From Methanosarcinaceae archaeon UBA470 (lineage in GTDB: Archaea > Halobacteriota > Methanosarcinia > Methanosarcinales > Methanosarcinaceae), in contig DAKU01000102.1 of the NCBI GenBank assembly GCA_002508425.1, positions 1-6,621 of the forward strand: a stretch of DNA of 6,621 bases, in the 5' to 3' direction. The notes under the pieces were generated by a model. That model saw nothing but the letters and a program-made list of their open reading frames with translations, was not told the origin of the DNA and ran no database searches. A program made the translations under genes and the position numbers. Within the stretch, counting starts at the first letter, position 1. Each line of letters begins with the position of its first letter. Shown here one piece after another: positions 1 through 5,540 of this stretch.

Positions 1-21
1 AAAATAGGAGCGTGTTATGCA

Positions 22-630
22 ATGGTTTTGGGTGCACAATGGGACCTTGAAACTGATACATCCGTTAGGGAGATCCGTAAGGAAATGTCAGTTCGTGAAG
101 TCATGACCACCAATGTGGTCGTTGCAAACATCAATTTTAGTGTTCTTGAAATTGCCCAGCAGATGATCCGCCAGAATGTCGACAGTGTAATCGTCACTGA
201 GGATGATGATCCTGTGGGAATAATCACAGAGACGGATATTATCAGTAAGGTGGTGATCAACAATATGATCCCAAATACAGTTGTGGCGGGCACGATCATG
301 TCTTCTCCCATCATAGCAACAAAACCATCAACAAACGTCATAGAAGCTGCAGAACAGATGACCAGATGCAACATCCGCAGGCTTGCAGTGATAGATGGTG
401 ACAGAATGGTTGGCATCATCACAGACAGAGATCTTCTTACAATATCACCTGGACTTAACACCATTCTTGAAAGTCTGATAGAACTGCATCGGGACGAGAG
501 CAATTTTGAGGAAGAGACAGGAATAGAAAGAGGAATATGCCAGAGATGTGGCGCATATACAGACCTCACCCTGATGAACGGACTTATGCTCTGCGAAGAC
601 TGCAAAGAGGAAGAAGGCTATTACGACTAG
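22..630 (+). CDS. CBS-domain pair protein with C-terminal rubredoxin-like zinc ribbon (TA0289-like architecture)
   Basis: This 202-residue soluble protein has a CBS pair (about residues 22-78 and 90-143) followed by an acidic linker and a four-cysteine knuckle (C173, C176, C191, C194; CxxCG then 14 residues to CxxC). Both CBS repeats carry the full G-I-I-T-x-x-D nucleotide-binding signature (VGIITETD and VGIITDRD), so adenine-nucleotide binding is plausible. The same domain order is known from the Thermoplasma protein TA0289, whose knuckle is rubredoxin-like and binds metal; by analogy this could be a metal- or redox-responsive CBS sensor, which is inference. The start is ATG 22 with GGAG at 7-10, a rather long 11-nt spacing. 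The frame stays open to the window edge, so a further upstream start is not excluded, and an in-frame ATG at 85 sits just before the first CBS repeat. It ends in TAG, unlike the following genes, which end in TGA. Confidence 0.9.
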   Translation: MVLGAQWDLETDTSVREIRKEMSVREVMTTNVVVANINFSVLEIAQQMIRQNVDSVIVTEDDDPVGIITETDIISKVVINNMIPNTVVAGTIMSSPIIATKPSTNVIEAAEQMTRCNIRRLAVIDGDRMVGIITDRDLLTISPGLNTILESLIELHRDESNFEEETGIERGICQRCGAYTDLTLMNGLMLCEDCKEEEGYYD

Positions 631-649
631 CCGTGTTATCATTGACATG

Positions 650-664
650 TCCATTCTAAATGGA
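650..664 (+). promoter_or_regulatory. Short hairpin overlapping the ribosome-binding site of the second CBS gene
   Basis: TCCATT (650-655) and AATGGA (659-664) form a perfect 6-bp inverted repeat with a 3-nt CTA loop. Its 3' arm contains the first three bases of the Shine-Dalgarno GGAGG (662-666). In mRNA this could partly hide the site and lower or gate translation. The pairing is seen directly; any regulatory role is inference and the stem is AU-rich and weak. Confidence 0.3.
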
Positions 665-666
665 GG
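662..666 (+). promoter_or_regulatory. Ribosome-binding site GGAGG for the gene at 673
   Basis: GGAGG lies 6 nt before ATG 673, optimal spacing for the euryarchaeal anti-Shine-Dalgarno. It fixes the start of the second CBS gene. Confidence 0.8.
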
Positions 667-672
667 ATATCT

Positions 673-1461
673 ATGACAGTAGAGAGTATAATGTCGAAGG
701 ATCCCTTGTATGTTAAAGAAACTGACCTTATGACCCATGCACGTCAAATAATGCGTGACTATTTTTTGAGAGGGGTACCTGTAGTGAACGATTCCCTGAA
801 AGTAAGCGGAATACTTACAGATGGGGATGTGCTTAAAATGAAATCCACCAAGTCCAATGTGACAGTGGAAGGATATGCTCAGGAGGTTCCAATGATCACA
901 CCTGAGATGGAAATATTGAAAGCTGCCCGCTTAATGCTTGATGCATCTCAGCACAGAGTTCCTGTGGTGTCAGGCGTTGACAAGCAGTTAGTAGGTATCT
1001 TGAGCGATGTGGATATACTAGCGACCGTCAAACCAACAAAAAAGTCTCCTTTACACATTGAAGAGATCATGATGACAAATGTGTTAACTTGCTATCCCGA
1101 TGACAGTATAACCAAGGTATGGCATCAAATGCTTGAACATGATTATACTGGAATACCCGTATTATCACACAGCCATGAAACACTTGGTATGGTGACCAGA
1201 AGAGATATCATAAAAGCAGGTTATGCAAGAATAGGGGAAGTTGAGGGGCACGGTGGAAAAGCCGGTGACTCACCGAAGGTGGAAAAGGTCATGTCCACTC
1301 CTATGTACACTTTACCCCCGGAGGCTTCATTAAAAGAAGCCATTGATAAGATCCTGCAGTATGACATTGGCAGGATAGCCGTAGCCAGCAATAAGAAACT
1401 ATTGGGCATTGTAAGCAGATCTGCCTTGTTATCTGCCTGCCTTGTGGGCACTGGTTTCTGA
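673..1461 (+). CDS. Four-CBS-repeat protein (two tandem CBS pairs)
   Basis: A 262-residue cytosolic protein made almost entirely of CBS repeats, at about residues 1-57, 66-120, 126-183 and 200-257. The first repeat begins immediately at the start codon (MTVESIMSKDP), which with the well-placed GGAGG supports ATG 673. Signature segments are SGILTDGD, VGILSDVD, LGMVTRRD and LGIVSRSA. The fourth lacks the ribose-binding Asp, so its nucleotide site is probably weakened. A Gly-rich linker (about 184-200) joins repeats 3 and 4, a feature I recall from other euryarchaeal CBS proteins. No catalytic domain, membrane segment or DNA-binding domain is visible, so it is probably a ligand-sensing regulatory subunit; partner and ligand are unknown. 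It follows the rubredoxin-like CBS gene by 42 nt and may be cotranscribed with it. Confidence 0.9.
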   Translation: MTVESIMSKDPLYVKETDLMTHARQIMRDYFLRGVPVVNDSLKVSGILTDGDVLKMKSTKSNVTVEGYAQEVPMITPEMEILKAARLMLDASQHRVPVVSGVDKQLVGILSDVDILATVKPTKKSPLHIEEIMMTNVLTCYPDDSITKVWHQMLEHDYTGIPVLSHSHETLGMVTRRDIIKAGYARIGEVEGHGGKAGDSPKVEKVMSTPMYTLPPEASLKEAIDKILQYDIGRIAVASNKKLLGIVSRSALLSACLVGTGF

Positions 1462-1489
1462 AACTGGTAAAGCTATAATATGAAGATGA

Positions 1490-1516
1490 GGACCTTTCCT
1501 TTTTGGTCCCGGAAAG
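1490..1516 (+). repeat. Two overlapping, mutually exclusive short inverted repeats in the spacer before the third CBS gene
   Basis: In the 80-nt spacer, GGACC (1490-1494) can pair with GGTCC (1505-1509), or CTTTCC (1494-1499) can pair with GGAAAG (1511-1516). The region between is a pyrimidine tract. It could be a weak terminator, a leader structure or chance. Stems of 5-6 bp are common at random, so confidence is low. Confidence 0.2.
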
Positions 1517-1541
1517 CCGTTAAACAGAAGAATGTTTTATT

Positions 1542-2564
1542 GTGCCGGTGGTTGAATTGACAAAGAAGAGAACAGACATGGTCACAGAAGATAGATCAAA
1601 ATTGCTGAAAAATTCAAATACAGAATACCGGAGTAACCCAAAAAAAGAACCTGGTATGTTCACTAGTACGAGTACTAGGGATGTAGCACCTGTTGAGTTC
1701 AAAGCCAAGGCTGCAGAAAATAAAAGTGACATAAATGCCGTGGCCAAGAAAGATGTGATAACTCTTCCACCTACGACAACGATCATGGGTGTCATAAAAA
1801 CGATGACCAATAAAGGCTTTAGAAGAGTACCAATTGCAGATGCAGGCACAAAACGCCTAGAAGGAATAATTACTTCAATGGATATTGTTAATTTCCTTGG
1901 AGGAGGTTCAAAGAACCTGCTTGTAGAGAATTACTATAACGAAAATCTGCTGGCAGCCATCAATGCTGACGTAAGCGAGATAATGCAACGCGATGTAGCT
2001 TTCGTTACCTCAAAAGCAAGTATCTCCGATGCTGTGGAAATGATGATCCAGAGAAATACAGGAGGTTTGCCTGTAGTTGACGAGGATAAAAGGGTATGCG
2101 CCATATTCACAGAAAGGGATTTTCTGGATCTAATGGCAGATACTATTGACTATGATTCTATCAAAGATTACATGAGCACAAAAGTGAAAACCGTACCATT
2201 TGATACCACCATAGAGGAGGCATCAAAGATAATGGTCAACAGGGGATTCAGGAGATTGCCTATTGTAAAGGATGGAATACTGATAGGAATTGTTACTGCT
2301 TCCAACATTATGAATTTCCTGGGAAGCGGAAAAGCCTTTGAAAAAATGGTTACAGGTAATTTCCATGAGGCTTTCAGTGAACCAATAACCTCACTTATAA
2401 CCAAAGATGTTGTATGGGCCTCACCCGAAATGGACATGGGAGATGCTGCAAGACTAATGATAGATAAGGGGGTGGGTTCCTTGCCGGTAATAGATAATGA
2501 TGTACTCTGCGGCATCATTACTGAAAGGGATTTCCTGCGGGCTGTATCCTCGACATACTGGTGA
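1542..2564 (+). CDS. Four-CBS-repeat protein with internally duplicated CBS pair and a polar N-terminal extension
   Basis: A 340-residue protein with about 60 polar, Lys/Ser/Thr-rich and probably disordered residues, followed by CBS repeats at about 63-121, 142-200, 205-262 and 282-338. The second pair is an internal copy of the first: GFRR-(V/L)-PI recurs at 92 and 235, NFLG at 117 and 258, ERDFL at 191 and 328. Signatures are EGIITSMD, CAIFTERD, IGIVTASN and CGIITERD, so the third repeat has Asn for Asp. The start is uncertain. GTG 1542 gives the longest frame (in-frame stop at 1521-1523) but has no clear ribosome-binding site; GTG 1548 and ATG 1578 are alternatives that only shorten the disordered tail. 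Like its neighbours it has no effector domain, so a sensor or regulatory role is inferred. Gaps of 80 nt before and 146 nt after leave room for its own promoter. Confidence 0.85.
   Translation: MPVVELTKKRTDMVTEDRSKLLKNSNTEYRSNPKKEPGMFTSTSTRDVAPVEFKAKAAENKSDINAVAKKDVITLPPTTTIMGVIKTMTNKGFRRVPIADAGTKRLEGIITSMDIVNFLGGGSKNLLVENYYNENLLAAINADVSEIMQRDVAFVTSKASISDAVEMMIQRNTGGLPVVDEDKRVCAIFTERDFLDLMADTIDYDSIKDYMSTKVKTVPFDTTIEEASKIMVNRGFRRLPIVKDGILIGIVTASNIMNFLGSGKAFEKMVTGNFHEAFSEPITSLITKDVVWASPEMDMGDAARLMIDKGVGSLPVIDNDVLCGIITERDFLRAVSSTYW
1663..1678 (+). repeat. 16-bp dyad (CTAGTAC-GA-GTACTAG) within the N-terminal coding region of the third CBS gene
   Basis: CTAGTAC (1663-1669) and GTACTAG (1672-1678) are perfect reverse complements separated by GA. 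It lies in the segment coding for a Thr/Ser run (TSTSTR), where sequence constraint is low. It resembles an operator for a dimeric protein or a small RNA hairpin. Function is unknown, and simple codon repetition may explain part of it. Confidence 0.35.
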
Positions 2565-2710
2565 TAAATAGAAGCAAAAAATTGTTTGAAATATACTCAT
2601 GATATTGAATAAAGATGTAAATTAAATCCAGTTGATGTTGATTTAGAGAGGCTTTCTACAGAGCCCGAAAAGCAGCTAGCGATTGATAAAGTAATAATTG
2701 GAGGAATTGA
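2565..2710 (+). other. 146-nt AT-rich spacer, candidate promoter region for the 2711-5540 transcription unit
   Basis: This is the longest gene-free stretch in the window. The first part (2565-2625) is very AT-rich, with TATA-like words such as ATAAATA (2565-2571) and AAATATAC (2588-2595). Either could serve as an archaeal TATA element for the downstream genes, but neither is clearly best. The second part (about 2613-2714) reads as a protein-like open frame without a start codon, described separately. No convincing terminator or RNA gene is visible. Confidence 0.4.
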
Positions 2711-2714
2711 ATGA
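2599..2714 (+). pseudogene. Possible frameshifted small gene upstream of, and overlapping, the fourth CBS gene
   Basis: An open frame from 2613 to the TGA at 2712-2714 contains a protein-like peptide with an acidic, amphipathic character (core VDLERLSTEPEKQLAIDKV) and overlaps the next start as ATGA. It has no in-frame ATG, GTG or TTG. A different frame offers ATG 2599, which gives only MILNKDVN before TAA at 2623. A one-base change around 2622 would join the two into a protein of about 38 residues. It may be a broken or mis-sequenced small gene, or coincidence. I do not recognise the family and propose no function. Confidence 0.25.
2700..2704 (+). promoter_or_regulatory. Ribosome-binding site GGAGG for the gene at 2711
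   Basis: GGAGG lies 6 nt before ATG 2711. It is flanked by AATT on both sides (2696-2699 and 2705-2708), so a marginal 4-bp stem would present it in the loop. It settles the start of the fourth CBS gene. Confidence 0.8.
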
Positions 2715-3559
2715 ACGTTTCAGACATAATGAGTTCTCCGGTGTTCATGATGGGGCCCGATGAACCGATATCTCATGCAAGGAATCTTATGCTTAAGCAT
2801 AAGATTAGCACCGTAGTTGTAGGTGACGGCGAAAAAATGATAGGTATTGTCTCAAAAGCTGATCTTAGCAGGAAACTCGCCCAAGCAGAGCCTATATGGA
2901 AGCGGCGTCCTATAGATAAGGTTCCCGTTAGCATGGTGATGACAGAAGATCCAATAACCATCTATCCAGAAGCTTCTATATCACAGGCTGGGAATCTCAT
3001 GCTGGAAAACAACATCAATTACCTTGCGGTAATGAAAAAGGGACTTGTAGGTATAGTTGCGGGGACAGATCTCGTAAGATATGTCTCCAAGTTGGAAGAA
3101 CAAAAATTCGGTAAGAAAGTACATCAGATTATATCCGATGAGCCGATTCGCGTACACAGGCACCACACAATTAACCACGTAATGGAAGAGATGGATAAAA
3201 ATAATGTGGAAGAGGTCCTGGTTGTTGATGATTCCGAAAATGTGGTAGGGCTAATATCCATTAACAACATTGCCCTTAATATAATGGCAGAAGCAGATGG
3301 AAGTCTCCCTACAAAGAACATCAAGATGACCCGCCGTCCTACATCCGGTGGTCAGAAGGCACATAGATATATTAAAGAAGTACCTCTTGTTGCCGAAGAT
3401 ATCATGTCGGATATCAATACTACAGTAAAATGGGATGATTCAGCAGTTAAAGCTGCAAAACTCATTGTAGAAGAGAATTCAAGAATCCTGCCAGTAGAAA
3501 AGGATGGCGAGATCGTTAGCGTCGTCAGAAGGAAGGATTTCATAAGAATAGCGCAGTGA
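2711..3559 (+). CDS. Four-CBS-repeat protein with basic linkers
   Basis: A 282-residue protein with CBS repeats at about 1-57, 71-127, 135-193 and 228-282. The first repeat starts at the initiator (MNVSDIMSSPV) and the ribosome-binding site is ideal, so the start is secure. Between repeats 1 and 2 is a W-K-R-R-P-I-D segment (63-69), a linker style I associate with archaeal CBS proteins. A second basic linker with RRP lies at 194-227. Signatures are IGIVSKAD, VGIVAGTD, VGLISINN and VSVVRRKD; the third has Asn for Asp and the fourth has lost the Gly, so the second pair looks degenerate. No effector domain is present. It is the first gene of a tight run leading into the RNA ligase, so a regulatory link to that enzyme is an attractive inference. 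The gene contains a 24-bp perfect palindrome at 2783-2806. Confidence 0.9.
   Translation: MNVSDIMSSPVFMMGPDEPISHARNLMLKHKISTVVVGDGEKMIGIVSKADLSRKLAQAEPIWKRRPIDKVPVSMVMTEDPITIYPEASISQAGNLMLENNINYLAVMKKGLVGIVAGTDLVRYVSKLEEQKFGKKVHQIISDEPIRVHRHHTINHVMEEMDKNNVEEVLVVDDSENVVGLISINNIALNIMAEADGSLPTKNIKMTRRPTSGGQKAHRYIKEVPLVAEDIMSDINTTVKWDDSAVKAAKLIVEENSRILPVEKDGEIVSVVRRKDFIRIAQ
2783..2806 (+). repeat. 24-bp perfect palindrome inside the fourth CBS gene
   Basis: The left half AATCTTATGCTT is exactly reverse-complementary to the right half AAGCATAAGATT, with no spacer. As RNA it would make a 10-bp stem with a UUAA loop, 72 nt after the start codon. It is codon-phased, encoding NLMLKHKI in the first CBS repeat (residues 25-32) on either strand. 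It could be an operator for a dimeric protein, an mRNA hairpin or a byproduct of the coding sequence. Confidence 0.6.
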
Positions 3560-3584
3560 AGGAACAAAAACGGATACAACTGAA

Positions 3585-3589
3585 GGTGA
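3585..3589 (+). promoter_or_regulatory. Ribosome-binding site GGTGA that favours the ATG 3595 start
   Basis: AGGTGA (3584-3589) matches the archaeal GGAGGTGA consensus core and lies 5 nt before ATG 3595. The alternative GTG 3556, which overlaps the preceding stop as GTGA, has no such site at proper distance. Confidence 0.6.
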
Positions 3590-3594
3590 AAGAT

Positions 3595-4371
3595 ATGGAA
3601 GTAAAGGACATAATGACAGAACCACCAACTATCAATAAGTCAGATACGCTTTCTCATGCACTTGATATTATGGAAAAGAAAGAAATGCGGCGGGTCCTTG
3701 TAAAAAATGATGACAAGGTAGTTGGTATCCTCACTATGAGAAACCTTACAAGGGAACTCGGTACCAGAAAGAAGGGAAGCATGCCTGCATCCTCACTGCA
3801 TGTGGCTACAGCTGTCTCTGACAACTTTGCGAAGGTTTTCCCTGATGTAAAGGTGAAGGACGTTGTCACTCTTATTGACAAGAATCAGGGAGTAATCATA
3901 GTCTGCAAAGATGACAAAGTCATGGGCTGGGTAACACCTGCAGAACTTCTCAAAACTAACAACTTCAATGGCTTTGCCGGGGAGTTCATGCAGAAGGAAC
4001 CTGTAGTTGCAAGCCCCGGTGACCGCGTGAGCCATATCAGGCACCTTATGCTCGATAAGAACGTAGGAAGAATTCCCATCATAGAGAATGGCAAGCTGGT
4101 AGGAATAGTCACCGAAAAAGACGTAGTAAAAGCCATGAGAGCTTTCAGGGACATAGTTTCAGGCAACCAGCAGGAAGCCAGGATCAAGAACCTGATCGTT
4201 GCGGATATCATGAAGAGGGGTGTGAAGACAGTTCATACGAACACACCCCTTTCAAATGTGGCAAAGATGATGCTTGAAGAAAACATCGGAGGTTTGCCTG
4301 TACTGAATCTTGAGGATGAGTTTGTAGGACTCATCACAAGAAGGAACCTGGTACATGCAATGGCACAGTGA
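3595..4371 (+). CDS. Four-CBS-repeat protein directly upstream of RNA ligase
   Basis: A 258-residue protein, counted from ATG 3595, with CBS repeats at about 1-54, 73-121, 128-182 and 201-258. Beginning at ATG 3595 (MEVKDIMTEPP) puts the first CBS strand at the N-terminus, as in two sibling genes, and uses AGGTGA as ribosome-binding site. A GTG at 3556 in the same frame would add 13 basic residues and overlap the preceding stop by 4 nt. Signatures are VGILTMRN, MGWVTPAE, VGIVTEKD and VGLITRRN: only the third keeps Asp, so this is the most degenerate nucleotide-binding set in the cluster. It may bind one ligand, a different ligand, or serve as a structural partner. Its stop is 2 nt before ATG 4374 of the ligase, or overlaps GTG 4368, implying coupled translation and making it the best candidate for a functional partner of that enzyme (inference). 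Confidence 0.9.
   Translation: MEVKDIMTEPPTINKSDTLSHALDIMEKKEMRRVLVKNDDKVVGILTMRNLTRELGTRKKGSMPASSLHVATAVSDNFAKVFPDVKVKDVVTLIDKNQGVIIVCKDDKVMGWVTPAELLKTNNFNGFAGEFMQKEPVVASPGDRVSHIRHLMLDKNVGRIPIIENGKLVGIVTEKDVVKAMRAFRDIVSGNQQEARIKNLIVADIMKRGVKTVHTNTPLSNVAKMMLEENIGGLPVLNLEDEFVGLITRRNLVHAMAQ
4214..4252 (+). repeat. GC-rich hairpin near the 3' end of the fifth CBS gene, about 120 nt before the ligase start
   Basis: AGGGGTGTG (4216-4224) is perfectly complementary to CACACCCCT (4242-4250). A G-U and an A-U pair extend the stem to 11 bp in RNA (4214-4252). Within the 17-nt loop, TTC and GAA (4232-4234 and 4239-4241) can add a small inner stem. It contains four consecutive G-C pairs, making it the most stable-looking structure in the window. 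There is no following T-tract, so it is not an obvious terminator; a processing or mRNA-stability element before the ligase cistron is possible. Confidence 0.45.
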
Positions 4372-4373
4372 AT

Positions 4374-5540
4374 ATGGAGAACTATCCGCAAACAGAACTG
4401 GACATTGAAAATGCAGCATCTTTCCTGGGTATTTCTGCCCAAAGGATGCAAGAATTAATGGAAAGAAGAGTGTTGGTACCTAACTGGAATGAGTACCAAC
4501 ACCTATTCCGTTTTGAACATAAGGCATTGCACATTGACATTGGGAGTGTCCTTGTGCAAAAGGATGACGGTTTTAGCCTGATTCTTGGATTCCCAAAGAT
4601 AAAAAGGGCAATGCTTCTTGGACCTGCTATTAAATACAACTTTGGAAATATAGTTAAGGTTGCGGTAGAAGAAAAAATGAATGGCTACAACGTCCGAGTG
4701 ATCTCACTGGGTGGGAAGCTTGTGGCTCTTACCCGCAGCGGTCACATGTGTCCTTATTCTTCAGAGAAAGTCAATAACTTGTTGAACCATAGTTTCTTCA
4801 CTGAGAACCCGCAACTGGTGGTCTATGGGGAAATGGTAGGACCTGACAATCCTTACGTACCCAAGGAAATATACGGAATAGAATCCCTAGAATTTTTTGT
4901 TTTTGATATCAGGCATAAGGACACAGGTTTACCTTTGCCATTGTATGAGCGCAGAAGCCTTGCTGAAAAATACGGCTTCAGGCAGGTCAGGCTTTTTGGA
5001 GAATTCGATATCCAGGAAGCTCCTGACATGATAACAAATATCATCCGGGAAATTGGAAGGATAGGGCACGAAGGCGTTGTTATCAAGGACCCCAAAATGG
5101 TATTGCAACCAATGAAATACACAGCTTCTCAGAGTAATTGCTCCGACCTGCGACATGCCATGAAAGTGTATAATGAGAGTGGAAGAGATTTCATATTTTC
5201 CAGAATTGTGAGAGAAGGCTTCCAGTCGGTGGAATGGAACGAAAGTGAAGAAGAGTTCAAAAAACGTTGCCTACAACTGGGAGAAAGTATCCTGCGGCCT
5301 ATGAAAGAATCCATCATAAAAGTAAGGGATGGAGACAGGGTTGCAGAAGAGTTCACCATAAGAGTGAAAGACAGAGCAACAATATCAAGGTTTGAGGAGT
5401 ATATGAGAAGGCTTGGAATGGACATAATGTTCAGTGAACCCAAAATCGTGGGCAATGAATACCTTGTGCACATCACAAAAGTGAACAAAAGCACCAGTGA
5501 TAAGACATTGGCCATGTGGGAAGGCCAGTTGTGGTCATGA
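4374..5540 (+). CDS. ATP-dependent RNA ligase, Pab1020/MthRnl (Rnl3) family
   Basis: A 388-residue enzyme expected to join RNA 5'-phosphate and 3'-hydroxyl ends, often in circularising mode, through a lysyl-AMP intermediate. The nucleotidyltransferase motifs appear in order (numbers from ATG 4374): motif I KMNG with catalytic K101, the RSG segment at 121-123, motif III YGEMVGP (151-157), motif IIIa FFVFDIR (174-180), motif IV EGVVIKDP (233-240) and motif V MKYT (247-250). The N-terminal about 90 residues and the C-terminal domain after 255 fit the family, which is homodimeric and usually about 380-390 residues. No key residue is missing, so it should be active. Neither start has a clear ribosome-binding site: ATG 4374 and GTG 4368 (4-nt GTGA overlap with the previous stop) are both possible, and translation is probably coupled. 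The position behind CBS genes suggests control by nucleotide status, an inference. Confidence 0.93.
   Translation: MENYPQTELDIENAASFLGISAQRMQELMERRVLVPNWNEYQHLFRFEHKALHIDIGSVLVQKDDGFSLILGFPKIKRAMLLGPAIKYNFGNIVKVAVEEKMNGYNVRVISLGGKLVALTRSGHMCPYSSEKVNNLLNHSFFTENPQLVVYGEMVGPDNPYVPKEIYGIESLEFFVFDIRHKDTGLPLPLYERRSLAEKYGFRQVRLFGEFDIQEAPDMITNIIREIGRIGHEGVVIKDPKMVLQPMKYTASQSNCSDLRHAMKVYNESGRDFIFSRIVREGFQSVEWNESEEEFKKRCLQLGESILRPMKESIIKVRDGDRVAEEFTIRVKDRATISRFEEYMRRLGMDIMFSEPKIVGNEYLVHITKVNKSTSDKTLAMWEGQLWS
4470..4502 (+). repeat. Perfect 10-bp inverted repeat early in the RNA ligase gene
   Basis: GTGTTGGTAC (4470-4479) pairs perfectly with GTACCAACAC (4493-4502) around a 13-nt loop. It covers codons about 33-43 of the ligase and would be a stable hairpin in the mRNA. 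A role in autoregulation or as a cleavage/ligation site is speculation; the pairing itself is plain. Confidence 0.5.

Noticed and set aside
103..122. Hairpin GACCAC-CAAT-GTGGTC in the first CBS gene
   Set aside because: A 6-bp stem with small loop is expected many times by chance in a window of this size; nothing ties it to a function.
15..605. Long reverse-strand open frame opposite the first CBS gene
   Set aside because: It mirrors the well-supported CBS/zinc-ribbon gene; its translation is rich in Ser, Thr, Ile and Leu with no recognisable domain and no ribosome-binding site.
1904..1918. Hairpin AGGTTC-AAA-GAACCT in the third CBS gene
   Set aside because: Short stem within coding sequence, with no terminator-like T-tract or link to a gene boundary.
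2651..2677. Imperfect stem GCTTTC/GAAAAGC in the spacer before the fourth CBS gene, considered as a terminator
   Set aside because: It needs a bulge, has no T-tract after it, and overlaps a protein-like open frame.
3696..3718. Inverted repeat CCTTGT/ACAAGG in the fifth CBS gene
   Set aside because: Six base pairs with an 11-nt loop inside conserved coding sequence; consistent with chance.
22..4371. The repeated CBS genes considered as a mobile or phage-type repeat array
   Set aside because: The repetition is at protein-domain level with diverged DNA; there are no terminal repeats, transposase, integrase or attachment sites.
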